Positions 1-11,885 of a stretch of 64,000 nt of DNA are shown one piece after another. Source of the DNA: Blattamonas nauphoetae. Lineage: Eukaryota > Preaxostyla > Oxymonadida. Position 1 is the stretch's first letter. Every line of letters begins with the position of its first letter. A program made the position numbers and the translations under genes. The notes under the pieces were generated by a model, which ran no database searches, was not told the DNA's origin, and was given only the letters and a program-made list of their open reading frames with translations. The DNA is taken from assembly GCA_033064195.1 (NCBI GenBank), contig JARBJD010000031.1:1-64000 (forward strand), written 5' to 3'.

Positions 1-2
1 TC

Positions 3-1469
3 AACTACATCGCTCATCATCAGCTCTCGTCAGATCAATTCAAGAGCCTCACCGATCAGTTTAATTCGATTTCGAACAAGCATTTTGTTTCGAAAAGCAA
101 AACATCGAACAATCGCCTTTTCTGGAAAACCGCTGAAGCTCTCGACGTTCATTTTAGGAGAGTTCGAATAGCCTCGATCAACGATCAAACGCCGATCGCA
201 TTATCGCTCGATACCTCAACTGACCAGTTCTCGGTGACTGTTCTTTGCCTTAATCTTCGATTTCTAAACGGGAAAGACATCATTTCGATGTTCGTTGGAC
301 TAAGTGAGCTGAAAGACGGGGCTTCCGGCGCCCAATTGTATGCTGCATTTCTTAGAGTGATTGAAGACACGGGAATCCTGCTCGAACAAATAGTCAGCGT
401 CGCCACCGATGGTGACCCATCAATGGTCGGCCATCAGAAGGGCTTCATTGCATGCCTTCGAAAAGATGCCATCAGTTCTTCATGTGCATTGTGTTGCGCA
501 CAATTTCCAACTCGCCTTAAAGGACGCGTTTGACAACGAATCTCATCCAATCTCGCACGAACTCATCAAAATACAATTTTACTCATCCATTCAATCACAA
601 AGTCTCATCAAAAGCGGAAATCATTTGAGAGAATTGATGCAACGTGAGATTCCTGTTCGACGACTTTCAAGACCAATTAAAGTCCGCTGGTCAACTGTTG
701 GTAAATCGATCTCAGAAACACTTCAATATTTGCCAATCATCCTGCTAGTTCAAAGGATGAGACAGACACCAAGACGGCAGCTCTCCGAGCCTTCTTTCGA
801 CTTCCGGAAAACCTTCTCCATTTGTCAGCCTTGAACCTCATCCTCAACCAAACAAGCCCCACCTCACAAATTCTACAATCAAACAGTTTAACTATTCTCC
901 TTGCTAAGAAAGCAGTCTCCGAGTTGGAAAGCAGGTTGGCATCCATCTCAACGACGGAAATCTCGAACAAACTCCAGGAAGATATGCATATTCTCCACGT
1001 CGAGGAGTACTTGCCGCTTCTTGATTCAGCAATATTACACTGTCAGCACATGATCGAAGACCTCCGCAATTGTTTGAAGTTACGATTCACGATTCCTAAC
1101 GACACGGCTGATTTTGAGTTTGTGTCACATGACATACTCATGTTGCCCAATACACCACAAACAGATTTACCCATCTCCATTCTGGCTCAACGATTCCACA
1201 GATTCATCCCGCGTCTTCTTCAGCAGTTCGTGGTAACCCAATGGCGACACCTCAAAGCACTTTATCAGATCCATTTCAGCTCGGAAGTCAGAACCCGTCC
1301 GCAAATCATCGATATTGTTCTCACTAATCAACTCTTTCAGTCATGTTCGTCAGTTCTCCCACTATTTCGTGTTGTTAAGACAATATCAGTAACCTCTGTT
1401 GATACCGAAAAAACTTCAAATTTGTACAGTCAGAGTCCTCCTCATTCTCAAAGTTGTCAAACAAAATGA
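3..1469 (+). pseudogene. hAT-family transposase, partial and frameshifted
   Basis: The reading frame is open from the left window edge, so the true start is outside. It shows hAT landmarks in order: SLDTSTD near 200-220 (first catalytic Asp), VATDGDPSMVGHQKGF near 395-440 (second Asp region), HVHCVAHNFQLALKDAF near 480-530, KVRWSTVGKSISETL near 680-720, and the C-terminal dimerisation signature ISVTSVDTEKTSN near 1385-1425. These pieces lie in two frames: 3-533 and 822-1469 share one frame, while 409-834 is in another. That implies about two frameshifts, near 455-470 and 780-830. In the family this is a cut-and-paste DDE transposase; this copy is decayed. The hAT family call is secure; the exact subfamily is not. 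Confidence 0.75.
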
Positions 1470-1666
1470 GATACTTCGTTTTACGAGCTGGGGTACGCTC
1501 CCAAGTTTTCAAAAATATTACCACAGCTAAAGAAATGTCGAGAGTTTGTGTGAGTAGGCTTTGTGCAATTGGGGACAGATCAGAACTCGTCCACGACAAC
1601 TCATATTCATCTCCCAATTACAGTGTCACGAACATTTGAGATTATCAAACACAGAAATAAAGAATA

Positions 1667-2400
1667 ATGGATGAGATGGACAAATACCCAGAGAAAAGAG
1701 AGAAAAGTGAAATGCGAGTGATGAGATCTTGTATTGTAGAGCAGAATAGTAGATGGTTCCACGCTCAAAAGATTGATGCTGGCCTTTTCGTTCAGTTCTT
1801 CAAGTTAGACGAGGAAAAGAAGGCGACATATTGGGCTAGAGAAAAGAAGGAACTGTGCAGTCAATGCTCTCGATTGAGGCACAAACGAACATATTCAACT
1901 CCACCGGGAAGGAAGAGGAAGACGACTGAAGATCAAGATGCCGCAATTGTTCAGATCATCGAATCGAAACGATTTGCTACTAGAAATGAAATTAAAAGTG
2001 AAAAAAAGAGCAAACTGCAAATTTCGATGTCCGAGCCTAAGATCGCCAACAGATACCCCAGTGGATGCAAACCATTTTCCTGTTGACAGGGATGAAAAAA
2101 GAATTAGCATACTAGCCTGCGTCGGACTTGACCTCAGTGTCGTGCCACCATATTTTTGTGTTCCGCCTCCTTTCAGCGAGGATCTTGCGCTCATCGAGGG
2201 GTTCGAACTATCAACCGACTACGAATATGGACGATCTAAAATGGAGGAATGACAGCAGAACTCCTCCTGGACTGGTTAAACAAGGTTTTCATATCTTTGA
2301 TCAAACCTGTCCGGTAACTTCGTGGACTTCCAAACCAACCGGCTTCTTCTTCTCGACGGCTGCGGCGCACATGGAACTGAGGACGCAAGGAATCTGTGTA
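1667..2400 (+). pseudogene. pogo/Tigger-like (DDE_1, CENP-B type) transposase fragment
   Basis: Three frame-broken segments match the DDE_1 order. 1667-2086 is a basic, charged N-terminal stretch. 1938-2252 contains DEKRISILACVGLDLS, typical of the start of the DDE_1 domain. 2322-2400 reads RLLLLDGCGAHGTEDARNLC, which matches the family motif around the second Asp (lLlDGcgaH). After this point the sequence passes into a dispersed repeat that interrupts the gene, and I cannot find the QPLD/third-acidic region. The segments lie in different frames, so this is a decayed copy. A related fragment lies at 61097-61610. Confidence 0.6.
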
Positions 2401-2893
2401 CGACAAACTGCCTGTATCAAGAGAAAACCTCAAAATACTGTGAAAACCAGAAGTGTACACATTTTCTCAACTTTTTCCGCTCGTTTCTCCACAACCAGCC
2501 ATCCGTTTTGCACCAAATAAAGTGCATTGTTATCGTAAAGATCTCGACAAAAGATCTTCAAAACATACTAGATAATTGTTTCTAAGACTTTTTATCGAGA
2601 CAAATATGGGTTTTTCCAAGTTTTCCAGATACCCAGAATTTTCTCCACATTTTACCAAAATGTTCGTTTCACCAAAAACGTTTCTGTGAAAAATTTCATC
2701 AAAATTAGTTCACGGGTTGTGAAGATATTGCCAAAACGATTTTTTCATCGGGCAAAAGGAGGTATTTTGTGGTTTTCTCTGATTCGCATGGGTCTATAAT
2801 TCTAATATTTATTTTTTCTTAGTTTGACCAGTATCAATTTTCAACTCCTGATTACCGGATATGTAAAGTATTGGGATTAAGCACACGTCTATA
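2400..2893 (-). repeat. dispersed palindromic repeat family, copy A (left end missing)
   Basis: Read on the minus strand, this segment aligns along its length with the element at 61645-62641. Shared blocks are tttggtgcaaaacggat, gtcgagatctttacga, the tgaaatttttcacagaaacg block, and the subterminal block around gaaaacctcaaaatac. The end near 2815-2893 carries the family's terminal features: cttagtttgacca, then the block around gggattaagcacacgtctata. The opposite end lacks the outer terminal repeat, so the copy is truncated or was inserted incompletely into the pogo-like fragment just before it. It has no coding capacity and is probably a non-autonomous DNA transposon. Confidence 0.6.
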
Positions 2894-4284
2894 ACATTTC
2901 ATTGGTTTCAGACATTAATTGATGGAAGTGTGTGCGTTCATTCTGTCACCATCAGGAAATGGTTCGAGAAGGGAGTGTGAAATACGCTGAAAACAGTGCG
3001 TACAGAATGTTTCTGCCGCAATGAAGTGGGTTGATCCGGACTAGATGTTGGGCCCCGCGCAAGCCCCACAGTAAAGGATGATCGAACGAAATGGAAAAGA
3101 ATTATTCGTCCCCAGTGGACACAGATCGAGAATTGTCCGGAGCGTGTTGTCACAGTTTTCTGTCTTCTAACCTCTGAACAAACAAGTTAACAGTCATCAC
3201 TTGAGAGAGACAATCTTCAGAAATCACTCAAATCAATGTCAATTGTTTCAAAACGAGTTTTAAGGGTCTATCATGCTTCTATCCCCATTTTCACCTGGAA
3301 ACAAACATAGAAACGAAAAGTGACTGTTCCTCGGTCAGTCTTTTGTTTTAAAATAGAGGCGACAAATCTCCGACGATTTACCATTGCCTTTCTTGCTCGC
3401 CATACAGAACAATCGATCCCATCTGACTTTTCCAAGCGATTAAAGAGTATTGAATGTTTCGGGAACCCATGTCCCCTCAACAGTTTTGTATTTTTCCGAC
3501 AAATTGTGATCTCGAAAGAAAATCATCCCAAACAACCAGAAATGAAACGAGAAAGATAAATCTAGAACTGCTTATCAGCGTCCTCGTACAAATCCTTCTA
3601 CGCATTCTACCATCCCGTCGAGAAATGGCAGATATGGCTGCAGAGATCTTAATTTCAAGATCCTATTCAGTTATGGCTTTTACTCCGCCATCGGTAAGCT
3701 AGATTTCGACTTTTCTAATAATCCAGAGAAACGGGTCTCCCTTTTGGAGACCCAATAGCAATGGAAATAGTCGGACAAACATTCTCCACAACTGCTGTCT
3801 TTTCGTATGCGCTGATGATGAAAGACTGACGATCCACTTTACTTTTGCGGAAGAGATTGATCCAGACCTCCTCAAGAATCACTGTCATGATAGTTATGTG
3901 TACCATTTCAACTCGTCTGAATGGATGATGAGGAAATGTTGCGAGAAAAGCTCAAGGGCGCGACTTGAGATGAAACCGCTTGAAAGAGACGAAAACTATA
4001 AAACAAGACTCATCCGTATTTACCCAACTTCGATGGTCGCAGTTCAAGCGATAATTGTGAGAGATGGAAAACTCATGGAGAGCACAGTATCCATTCCGTG
4101 TATCACTGCTTTCAGAACTCGAGAAATATCTCATTTCACCACAGATCATGAACTCAGCGGAAATGAAAGGAGTATCGATGGTCCGAATTGCACAACCACA
4201 TTCTGTTGATTCAAGCCTCTGATCAACGTTGCTTCATCGATATGGATGATTGTGATTCGAAAGATGACGCGAAACTTATTGATG
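2894..4284. other. no recognisable gene
   Basis: Only short open frames are present (for example 3320-3559, 3454-3702 and 3898-4209 on the plus strand), and none carries a motif I recognise. The sequence lies between two copies of the same dispersed repeat and near the pogo-like fragment. It may be decayed transposon sequence, but I see no direct support for that. Confidence 0.4.
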
Positions 4285-4550
4285 AAGTTTTCACAGAAAC
4301 GCTTTTTGGTGAAACGAACATGTTGGAAATAATGTGGAGAGAATTGTCTGGGCATCTTGGAAAAAACATATGTTACTCGACGCAAAATTCTTTGAAAAAA
4401 TCTATTATTCTTTGAGCAGCTTTTGTCGAGATTTTACGAAAACAATGCCTTTGATTTGGTGCAAAACGGATTACAGGAAATGGAGAAACGAGCGGAAAAA
4501 GTTAAGAAAAATATGGACATTTCTGGCTTTCACAGTATTTTGAGGAATAA
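4285..4550 (+). repeat. dispersed palindromic repeat family, copy B (partial)
   Basis: Contains gaagttttcacagaaacg followed by ttggtgaaacgaacat, then tgtcgagattttacga, tttggtgcaaaacggat and ctttcacagtattttgagg in the same order as copies A and 62240-62520. Neither outer terminal repeat is visible. An open frame at 4423-4680 runs through it and into the flanking sequence; it is probably accidental. Confidence 0.55.
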
Positions 4551-5049
4551 ACCTGAAACTTCATCCTCATCCTGTTCGGATAGTCTGACGACAGAGTCGA
4601 GTTCATCACCGACCAATTGGCAAAAGAACGGAGCCAAAGAGATCCGAAATCACACAGTAGAAAATAACCAAGCTGAATGAGGAAAGAAAGGTGGGGAAAA
4701 GTCGTACCATCCAGACTTGTCAGGGTTGGGAGGAGTTACAGACAGCGGTTTAAAAACGACAGGAAGCGACAAGAAAGATTAAAACGAAGGATACAACGAA
4801 CTATCAAACGGCAAGAACCCTCATTTGGAAGTGATTGGAAGCGGTCCTTCATCCCAGCCCAGCAGCGTGATAACATGAAGGCAACCACGTCACAAAATCG
4901 AAAACTTCTTGTGATTCAAACTGAAATTTCACCCAACAGTATGAATCTCGCCGCTACTCAGAGAACTCAGGATCAGATCCTGAAGATCGCAACTGATTCC
5001 ACACTGTCAGCAATCGGCAGGGTTGGGAGGCGTGAGTTCTTTTAGGCTT

Positions 5050-5075
5050 ATCGTGAGATCTTTTAATCTCACGAT
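5050..5075. repeat. short perfect hairpin
   Basis: Perfect 10-bp arms, atcgtgagat and atctcacgat, are separated by 6 bp (cttttа-type AT-rich loop). A third partial copy of the arm (gtgagatc) follows at about 5088. No gene is adjacent, so a role as a terminator cannot be supported. Confidence 0.5.
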
Positions 5076-5179
5076 GAGGTTTTTGGGTGAGATCAGTCTC
5101 CGTTTTAGGCGTATCTATTTCTCCAACGTTTTTTTCCATTCTCTCTCTGATTTTAGTATATTTCATGTACAAAATCACC

Positions 5180-6650
5180 TAATCCACATGAAGTGAGTTC
5201 TGACAAACATACCTTTGAACTTTAAAACATAATTGGAGAACGGATATTGAGCGGAGGCTGTGGATCAATGATGGCGAGTTCTAAATTGAATTTTAGAATG
5301 AGATTAATAAAACACAAGAAGATTCCAGTTTGTTTCCAGTTTGGACGCACACTTTCCAACCTTAAAACACAATCGTTCACTCGACTTGAAAGTCATTTTT
5401 GAATCGCATTCTATCTGGTTCAAGAATTGTTTTTCAGAATGAATGGAGATATTCAGAGATGACACACGTTCAGACTGTTCAGCGACACATCGTTTCGAAG
5501 TTTAAAACAGCATACTGTACCTCAGATGTGAGGATCTGTTATGTGAGGTGAACTATGGGGTGTAAAAAGTGAATGAATAAGACAACGTGATCACACCAGG
5601 TTCAGTTATTCATCTCAACATTCAACGAACGATAAGCAGCAACGATGGACCCAATGTGAATGTTCCATTTCCGTCCGTTTCTATCTGGGACACTACTTGT
5701 TTTAGGGAAGAATAAGTTGAAAAGAGAACATACCGGTTAATCTCGACTTGGATCCACATTAATCAGACTAAAAACATTGTAGAGAACCAGAACTGAGAAT
5801 ACAGAAAAGAGCAAAATTAGGTCCGAGAGAATGTTTTATCAAAAGAAAAGAGTTGAAATGAAAAAAGTCAAAAGAGGGAGAACGTGAATTCAAGGTCAAT
5901 AGAAAGTAAAACAAAGCGGCGTACCTTCTGAATCAAAATCGACGATCGATCGAGAAATTTCGAGCACCCAAAAGTTGATCGAAAATTACGTGAACTCATG
6001 TCAAACTTCAATTTTAGAAAAAGTGAAAGACAATGAAGAATAAATCAGAATGAAGTGAGAATGAAAATACTAGAGTGAAGAGGAGGAAGAAAAAGAAGAC
6101 AAAAAGTGACTTGAAGATCTAGGTTAAAAAGACTATTTAGGAAAAGATAATTCAAAAAGATCAGACCTGTCTTAATTCTTCGGTACAACACACTTTCGAA
6201 CTGTAAGACGTGATAGAGAACCTGAGGTGAGATGATCAGTTGGTGTGAGGTAATAAATGAAATTTAAAAGGAGATAAATAGAAAAGAAGAACATACAAGT
6301 TAATTGTGAAGTGAGAGACATCCATTTGAGAGATAAGACGCGATTGTTGACCTGATTTGCAAGGTCGTCAATGGTCTGATCGGATCGAGTTCAAAAAAGA
6401 GTTTTATGAAAGAAGGAATCAAAAAAGAGAACAAACCTTTCATGAATGAGTCAGAAAAGAAACCACCGTTCATAAAACACATTAGTGTACCTGAATGAGA
6501 GGAGAAGACAAAAGTGAAGGATCAAAGACGAGAATGAAGAGTCAAAAAAGAATTGAGAATAAATGAGAAAAAAGAAAGCGTAACACTCCAAAACGAAACA
6601 GTAAGAAGCAGTCTGGAATGAGATGAGAGGATCGAGTCCCATTGAAGGAC
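5180..6650. repeat. degenerate ~135-bp tandem repeat
   Basis: A recurring block of the form CACA..TTTCGAACTTTAAAAC followed by RNGATTGTGAACCTGA appears near 5207, 5343, 5478, 5617, 5753, 5893, 6186, 6318 and 6460. Successive spacings are about 132-141 bp, with one weak or missing copy near 6030. Individual units differ heavily, so this is an old tandem array. There is no long open reading frame in the region. The alignment was made by eye. Confidence 0.5.
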
Positions 6651-6805
6651 TTTCACGGATCAAACAAGACTGATCGAACCCATCGATGACGGGATTGAAG
6701 TCAAGAAAGATCTCAAATGATTAAAACACGAACGAAAATTTAGGTTTGACTTTTTTAATTTGTATTAAATGAATCCAACTGAAATGTACAAGGAAAGACG
6801 TCGAG

Positions 6806-7562
6806 TACCCTGCTTCCACAACCCGTCACTTTCCATAACCCGTCACGATTTTGACGGGTCTTCAAATTGTTCTTTCCACATCTAATTTTCATTTCAAAAT
6901 TGTTTTTATTCAAATTTTTATGAAATGAAATCAATTGAAAACAAATCGTGAAAAAGTCGGGATTGTAATTCCTCCTTATTCTGGTCAAGGTGATCAACCC
7001 TGAATTTTGTTGTGGGTGATCCTCCTCGACCACTCATCGGACAGACCTCTCGTTTTCACTAAATTGAATGTTGTGGTGGAAAAGAGTCTTTTATGACATT
7101 TTCAATCTTTTTGACCAACACTAAATTCCATCATTTCACAATTTTGAGTCAGCTGTCCAAATAGTTATTTTCTGGAAAAGGATCAAATTAAAAGGAAATT
7201 TCAGAGAAAAGTGGGAATCACAATGATTTCCGAAGAAATGATGGAATTTAGTGTTGGTCAAAAAGATTGAAAATGTCATAAAAGATTCTTTCCACCACAA
7301 CATTCAATTTAGTGAAAACGAGAGGTCTGTCCGATGAGTGGTCGAGGAGGATCACCACAACAAAATTCAGGGTTGATCACCTTGACCAGAATAAGGAGGA
7401 ATTACAATCCCGACTTTTCACGATTTGTTTTCAATTGTTTTCATTTCATAAAAATTTGAATAAAACAATTTTGAAATGAAAATTAGATGTGGAAACAACA
7501 AGTTGAAGACCCGTCAAAATCGTGACGGGTTATGGAAAGTGACGGGTTGTGGAAACAGGGTA
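6806..7562. repeat. large fold-back palindrome (332/328-bp arms)
   Basis: The left arm 6806-7137 and right arm 7235-7562 are reverse complements with only a few mismatches and small indels, separated by a 97-bp non-palindromic centre. The outer tips contain a short internal repeat of gacgggtt with tggaaag between copies. Such a structure can be two head-to-head terminal inverted repeats of a mobile element, or a fold-back element in its own right. It lies just upstream of virus-like fragments, so it may be a relic of that element's termini, but the sequence does not prove this. Confidence 0.8.
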
Positions 7563-7899
7563 TGTTCAGAACAAGCATTAATTGAACCAATGAGAGGAGA
7601 GAACTGTTCGCTAGTCTCTGAGTATGTCAGAAATAATGTGCCGGTGACGTATGTTCATGAGGGAGTCTAGAATTTTAATTCCAATGAAAGAGCACCCAAA
7701 AATGAATCGACCAAAATACAATTCACAAATGATTGAGAAAATGATTGATCATAAACTCTCTTCAACCGGAAGTAGAAACGAATCAGAAGAAAGTCGATAC
7801 ACTCAAGAAGACAACAGAAGCACATAAGTCTGAAGCCGAAAGCAAAGAAGAAGAAACTGAAAAAGAAATAAGCAATATTGTTTTTTTATTTTTGATAAA

Positions 7900-9015
7900 A
7901 TGAACTCGCATATAACACATCTGACAAACAAAAGAACAGGAGCATCATCATTGACTGGAAATACAACAGGATCAATCAAGTACACAAGAGATGACATTGG
8001 TCAAATACAACAGCAACTAATGTCTGAGCATCACATCAATTACCTCTTGAACTATGGATCACACAGTACCTCGATACAGGAATTGATTCCATCAGAGAAT
8101 TCACGATTCTGCAAAGGACAGGAAATAATCATTCCACTGACTGGTAATCAAGATATTGTTCAAATCGATGATTCCTTCATTCCGTTCATAATGACTGCGA
8201 CATTGAAGGTCAATAATTGGAACACAACGGCTGGAAAAGTTGGATCGTACATGAATGAGAGAGTGTTAATCTTTCTTGGACTCAAGGATTTAGCATCAAT
8301 CTTTCGTGACCTAACTGTTCTTCACAATAATCAGAGAATCAGAAGCACAACAATCAATGGATAAATCATCAGAGAGTATTTTGAGGTTCTGGAAGATTTC
8401 ATTTAGGAGTACTCGTCATTGTTTCGATCAGTGACATATATTTTTGTATTCGTTCATTTATGATTGTTGGTGTCCGACGATAGAGGATAATTCCTGAATG
8501 GCTTTGATACAGAAGCAAGAGAGTTCTGCATAATCAACTTGAAGACAATCTGGATTTGAATCATTCACAACCTCTGGGAATATTTCTTGGATCTGTTGTG
8601 CAATCACACCACTGTGTTTCTTCTCCCTTTCCTTCTTCAAGCATTCACATTTCTCTTTGCAATTCTTCAAGTGTTCTTCATCTGTCTCATTTTCAATTTG
8701 CTTTGTCACTTTGTTGATCTTCGAGTCAAATGTGTTGAACTGATACAGCACGATTTCCACTTTATTCAGTTGCAAAAGACGAAAGATGAATGCAAAAGTT
8801 GAAAGATGAATGCAGAAGACGAAAGATGAATGCAAAAGACGAAAGATGAATACAAAAGTTGAAAGATGAATGCAGAAGACGAAAGATGAATGCAAAAGAC
8901 GAAAGATGAATGCAGAAGACGAAAGATGAATGCAAAAGTTGAAAGATGAATGCAGAAGACGAAAGATGAATGCAAAAGACGAAAGATGAATGCAAAAGAC
9001 GAAAGATGAATGCAA
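7900..9015. mobile_element. Polinton/Polinton-like virus remnant (fossil)
   Basis: Two virus-type parts face each other. 7900-8364 (+) encodes a ~154-residue piece whose pattern (IIIPLTGNQDIVQIDDSFIP, later RVLIFLGLKDLASIFRDLTV) resembles jelly-roll capsid proteins of Polintons. 8458-8770 (-) encodes a coiled-coil stretch and HSGVIAQQIQEIFPEVV, typical of the S74 intramolecular chaperone domain of viral fibre proteins. The S74 frame continues into the 20-bp repeat array. The element is broken and incomplete: no polymerase, packaging ATPase or protease part is visible. The long open stretches suggest it is not very ancient. Family assignment is by pattern only. Confidence 0.5.
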
Positions 9016-11885
9016 AAGTTGAAAGATGAATGCAGAAGACGAAAGATGACTTCAAAAGACGAAGGAGGATTGAAAAAGACGAAAGATGAATGCAAAAGAC
9101 GAAAGATGAATGCAAAAGACGAAAGATGAATGCAAAAGACGAAAGATGAATGCAGAAGACGAAAGATGAATGCAAAAGTTGAAAGATGAATGCAGAAGAC
9201 GAAAGATGAATGCAAAAGACGAAAGATGAATGCAGAAGACGAAAGATGAATGCAAAAGTTGAAAGATGAATGCAGAAGACGAAAGATGAATGCAAAAGAC
9301 GAAAGATGAATGCAAAAGACGAAAGATGAATGCAAAAGACGAAAGATGAATGCAAAAGACGAAAGATGAATGCAAAAGTTGAAAGATGAATGCAAAAGAC
9401 GAAAGATGAATGCAAAAGTTGAAAGATGAATGCAGAAGACGAAAGATGAATGCAGAAGACGAAAGATGACTTCAAAAGACGAAGGAGGATTGAAGAAGAC
9501 GAAAGATGAATGCAAAAGTTGAAAGATGAATGCAGAAGACGAAAGATGAATGCAAAAGTTGAAAGATGAATGCAGAAGACGAAAGATGACTTCAAAAGAC
9601 GAAGGAGGATTGAAAAAGACGAAAGATGAATGCAAAAGTTGAAAGATGAATGCAGAAGACGAAAGATGAATGCAAAAGTTGAAAGATGAATGCAGAAGAC
9701 GAAAGATGAATGCAAAAGTTGAAAGATGAATGCAAAAGACGAAAGATGAATGCAAAAGTTGAAAGATGAATGCAGAAGACGAAAGATGAATGCAGAAGAC
9801 GAAAGATGACTTCAAAAGACGAAGGAGGATTGAAGAAGACGAAAGATGAATGCAAAAGTTGAAAGATGAATGCAGAAGACGAAAGATGAATGCAAAAGTT
9901 GAAAGATGAATGCAGAAGACGAAAGATGACTTCAAAAGACGAAGGAGGATTGAAAAAGACGAAAGATGAATGCAAAAGTTGAAAGATGAATGCAGAAGAC
10001 GAAAGATGAATGCAAAAGACGAAAGATGAATGCAGAAGACGAAAGATGAATGCAAAAGTTGAAAGATGAATGCAAAAGACGAAAGATGAATGCAAAAGAC
10101 GAAAGATGAATGCAAAAGTTGAAAGATGAATGCAAAAGACGAAAGATGAATGCAAAAGACGAAAGATGAATGCAAAAGACGAAAGATGAATGCAAAAGTT
10201 GAAAGATGAATGCAAAAGACGAAAGATGAATGCAGAAGACGAAAGATGAATGCAAAAGTTGAAAGATGAATGCAAAAGACGAAAGATGAATGCAAAAGTT
10301 GAAAGATGAATGCAAAAGACGAAAGATGAATGCAAAAGTTGAAAGATGAATGCAGAAGACGAAAGATGAATGCAAAAGTTGAAAGATGAATGCAGAAGAC
10401 GAAAGATGAATGCAGAAGACGAAAGATGAATGCAAAAGACGAAAGATGAATGCAGAAGACGAAAGATGAATGCAAAAGTTGAAAGATGAATGCAAAAGAC
10501 GAAAGATGAATGCAAAAGTTGAAAGATGAATGCAGAAGACGAAAGATGAATGCAAAAGTTGAAAGATGAATGCAGAAGACGAAAGATGAATGCAAAAGTT
10601 GAAAGATGAATGCAAAAGACGAAAGATGAATGCAAAAGTTGAAAGATGAATGCAGAAGACGAAAGATGAATGCAGAAGACGAAAGATGACTTCAAAAGAC
10701 GAAGGAGGATTGAAAAAGACGAAAGATGAATGCAAAAGTTGAAAGATGAATGCAGAAGACGAAAGATGAATGCAAAAGTTGAAAGATGAATGCAGAAGAC
10801 GAAAGATGAATGCAAAAGTTGAAAGATGAATGCAAAAGACGAAAGATGAATGCAAAAGTTGAAAGATGAATGCAGAAGACGAAAGATGAATGCAGAAGAC
10901 GAAAGATGACTTCAAAAGACGAAGGAGGATTGAAGAAGACGAAAGATGAATGCAAAAGTTGAAAGATGAATGCAGAAGACGAAAGATGAATGCAAAAGTT
11001 GAAAGATGAATGCAGAAGACGAAAGATGACTTCAAAAGACGAAGGAGGATTGAAAAAGACGAAAGATGAATGCAAAAGTTGAAAGATGAATGCAGAAGAC
11101 GAAAGATGAATGCAAAAGACGAAAGATGAATGCAGAAGACGAAAGATGAATGCAAAAGTTGAAAGATGAATGCAAAAGACGAAAGATGAATGCAAAAGAC
11201 GAAAGATGAATGCAAAAGTTGAAAGATGAATGCAAAAGACGAAAGATGAATGCAAAAGACGAAAGATGAATGCAAAAGACGAAAGATGAATGCAAAAGTT
11301 GAAAGATGAATGCAAAAGACGAAAGATGAATGCAAAAGTTGAAAGATGAATGCAGAAGACGAAAGATGACTTCAAAAGACGAAGGAGGATTGAAAAAGAC
11401 GAAAGATGAATGCACAAGTTGAAAGATGAATGCAGAAGACGAAAGATGAATGCAAAAGTTGAAAGATGAATGCAGAAGACGAAAGATGACTTCAAAAGAC
11501 GAAGGAGGATTGAAAAAGACGAAAGATGAATGCAAAAGTTGAAAGATGAATGCAGAAGACGAAAGATGACTTCAAAAGACGAAGGAGGATTGAAAAAGAC
11601 GAAAGATGAATGCAAAAGTTGAAAGATGAATGCAGAAGACGAAAGATGAATGCAAAAGTTGAAAGATGAATGCAGAAGACGAAAGATGAATGCAAAAGTT
11701 GAAAGATGAATGCAAAAGACGAAAGATGAATGCAAAAGTTGAAAGATGAATGCAAAAGACGAAAGATGAATGCAAAAGTTGAAAGATGAATGCAAAAGAC
11801 GAAAGATGAATGCAAAAGACGAAAGATGAATGCAGAAGACGAAAGATGAATGCAAAAGTTGAAAGATGACTTCAAAAGACGAAGA
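8772..11885. repeat. 20-bp minisatellite, ~155 copies
   Basis: The unit is gaaagatgaatgcaaaagac with three common variants (aaaagtt, agaagac, and a paired variant gacttcaaaagac followed by gaaggaggattgaaaaagac). The array spans about 3.1 kb, and the 20-bp register never slips from start to end, so there are substitutions but no indels. Because 20 is not a multiple of 3, three units make one 20-residue peptide period, and the same hydrophobic peptide (HSSFVFCIHLS..FAFIFRLL) is open in all three minus-strand frames. I do not consider it a proven gene; the long open frames follow from the repeat itself. Confidence 0.95.

Noticed and set aside
1454-1639. Small independent gene after the hAT fragment
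   Set aside because: It overlaps the end of the hAT reading frame in another frame and shows no recognisable content.
8766-11855. Several long minus-strand proteins of 300-600 codons in the 20-bp array
   Set aside because: They are the same repeat read in three frames; stop-free reading is automatic for this unit, so length is not evidence of coding.
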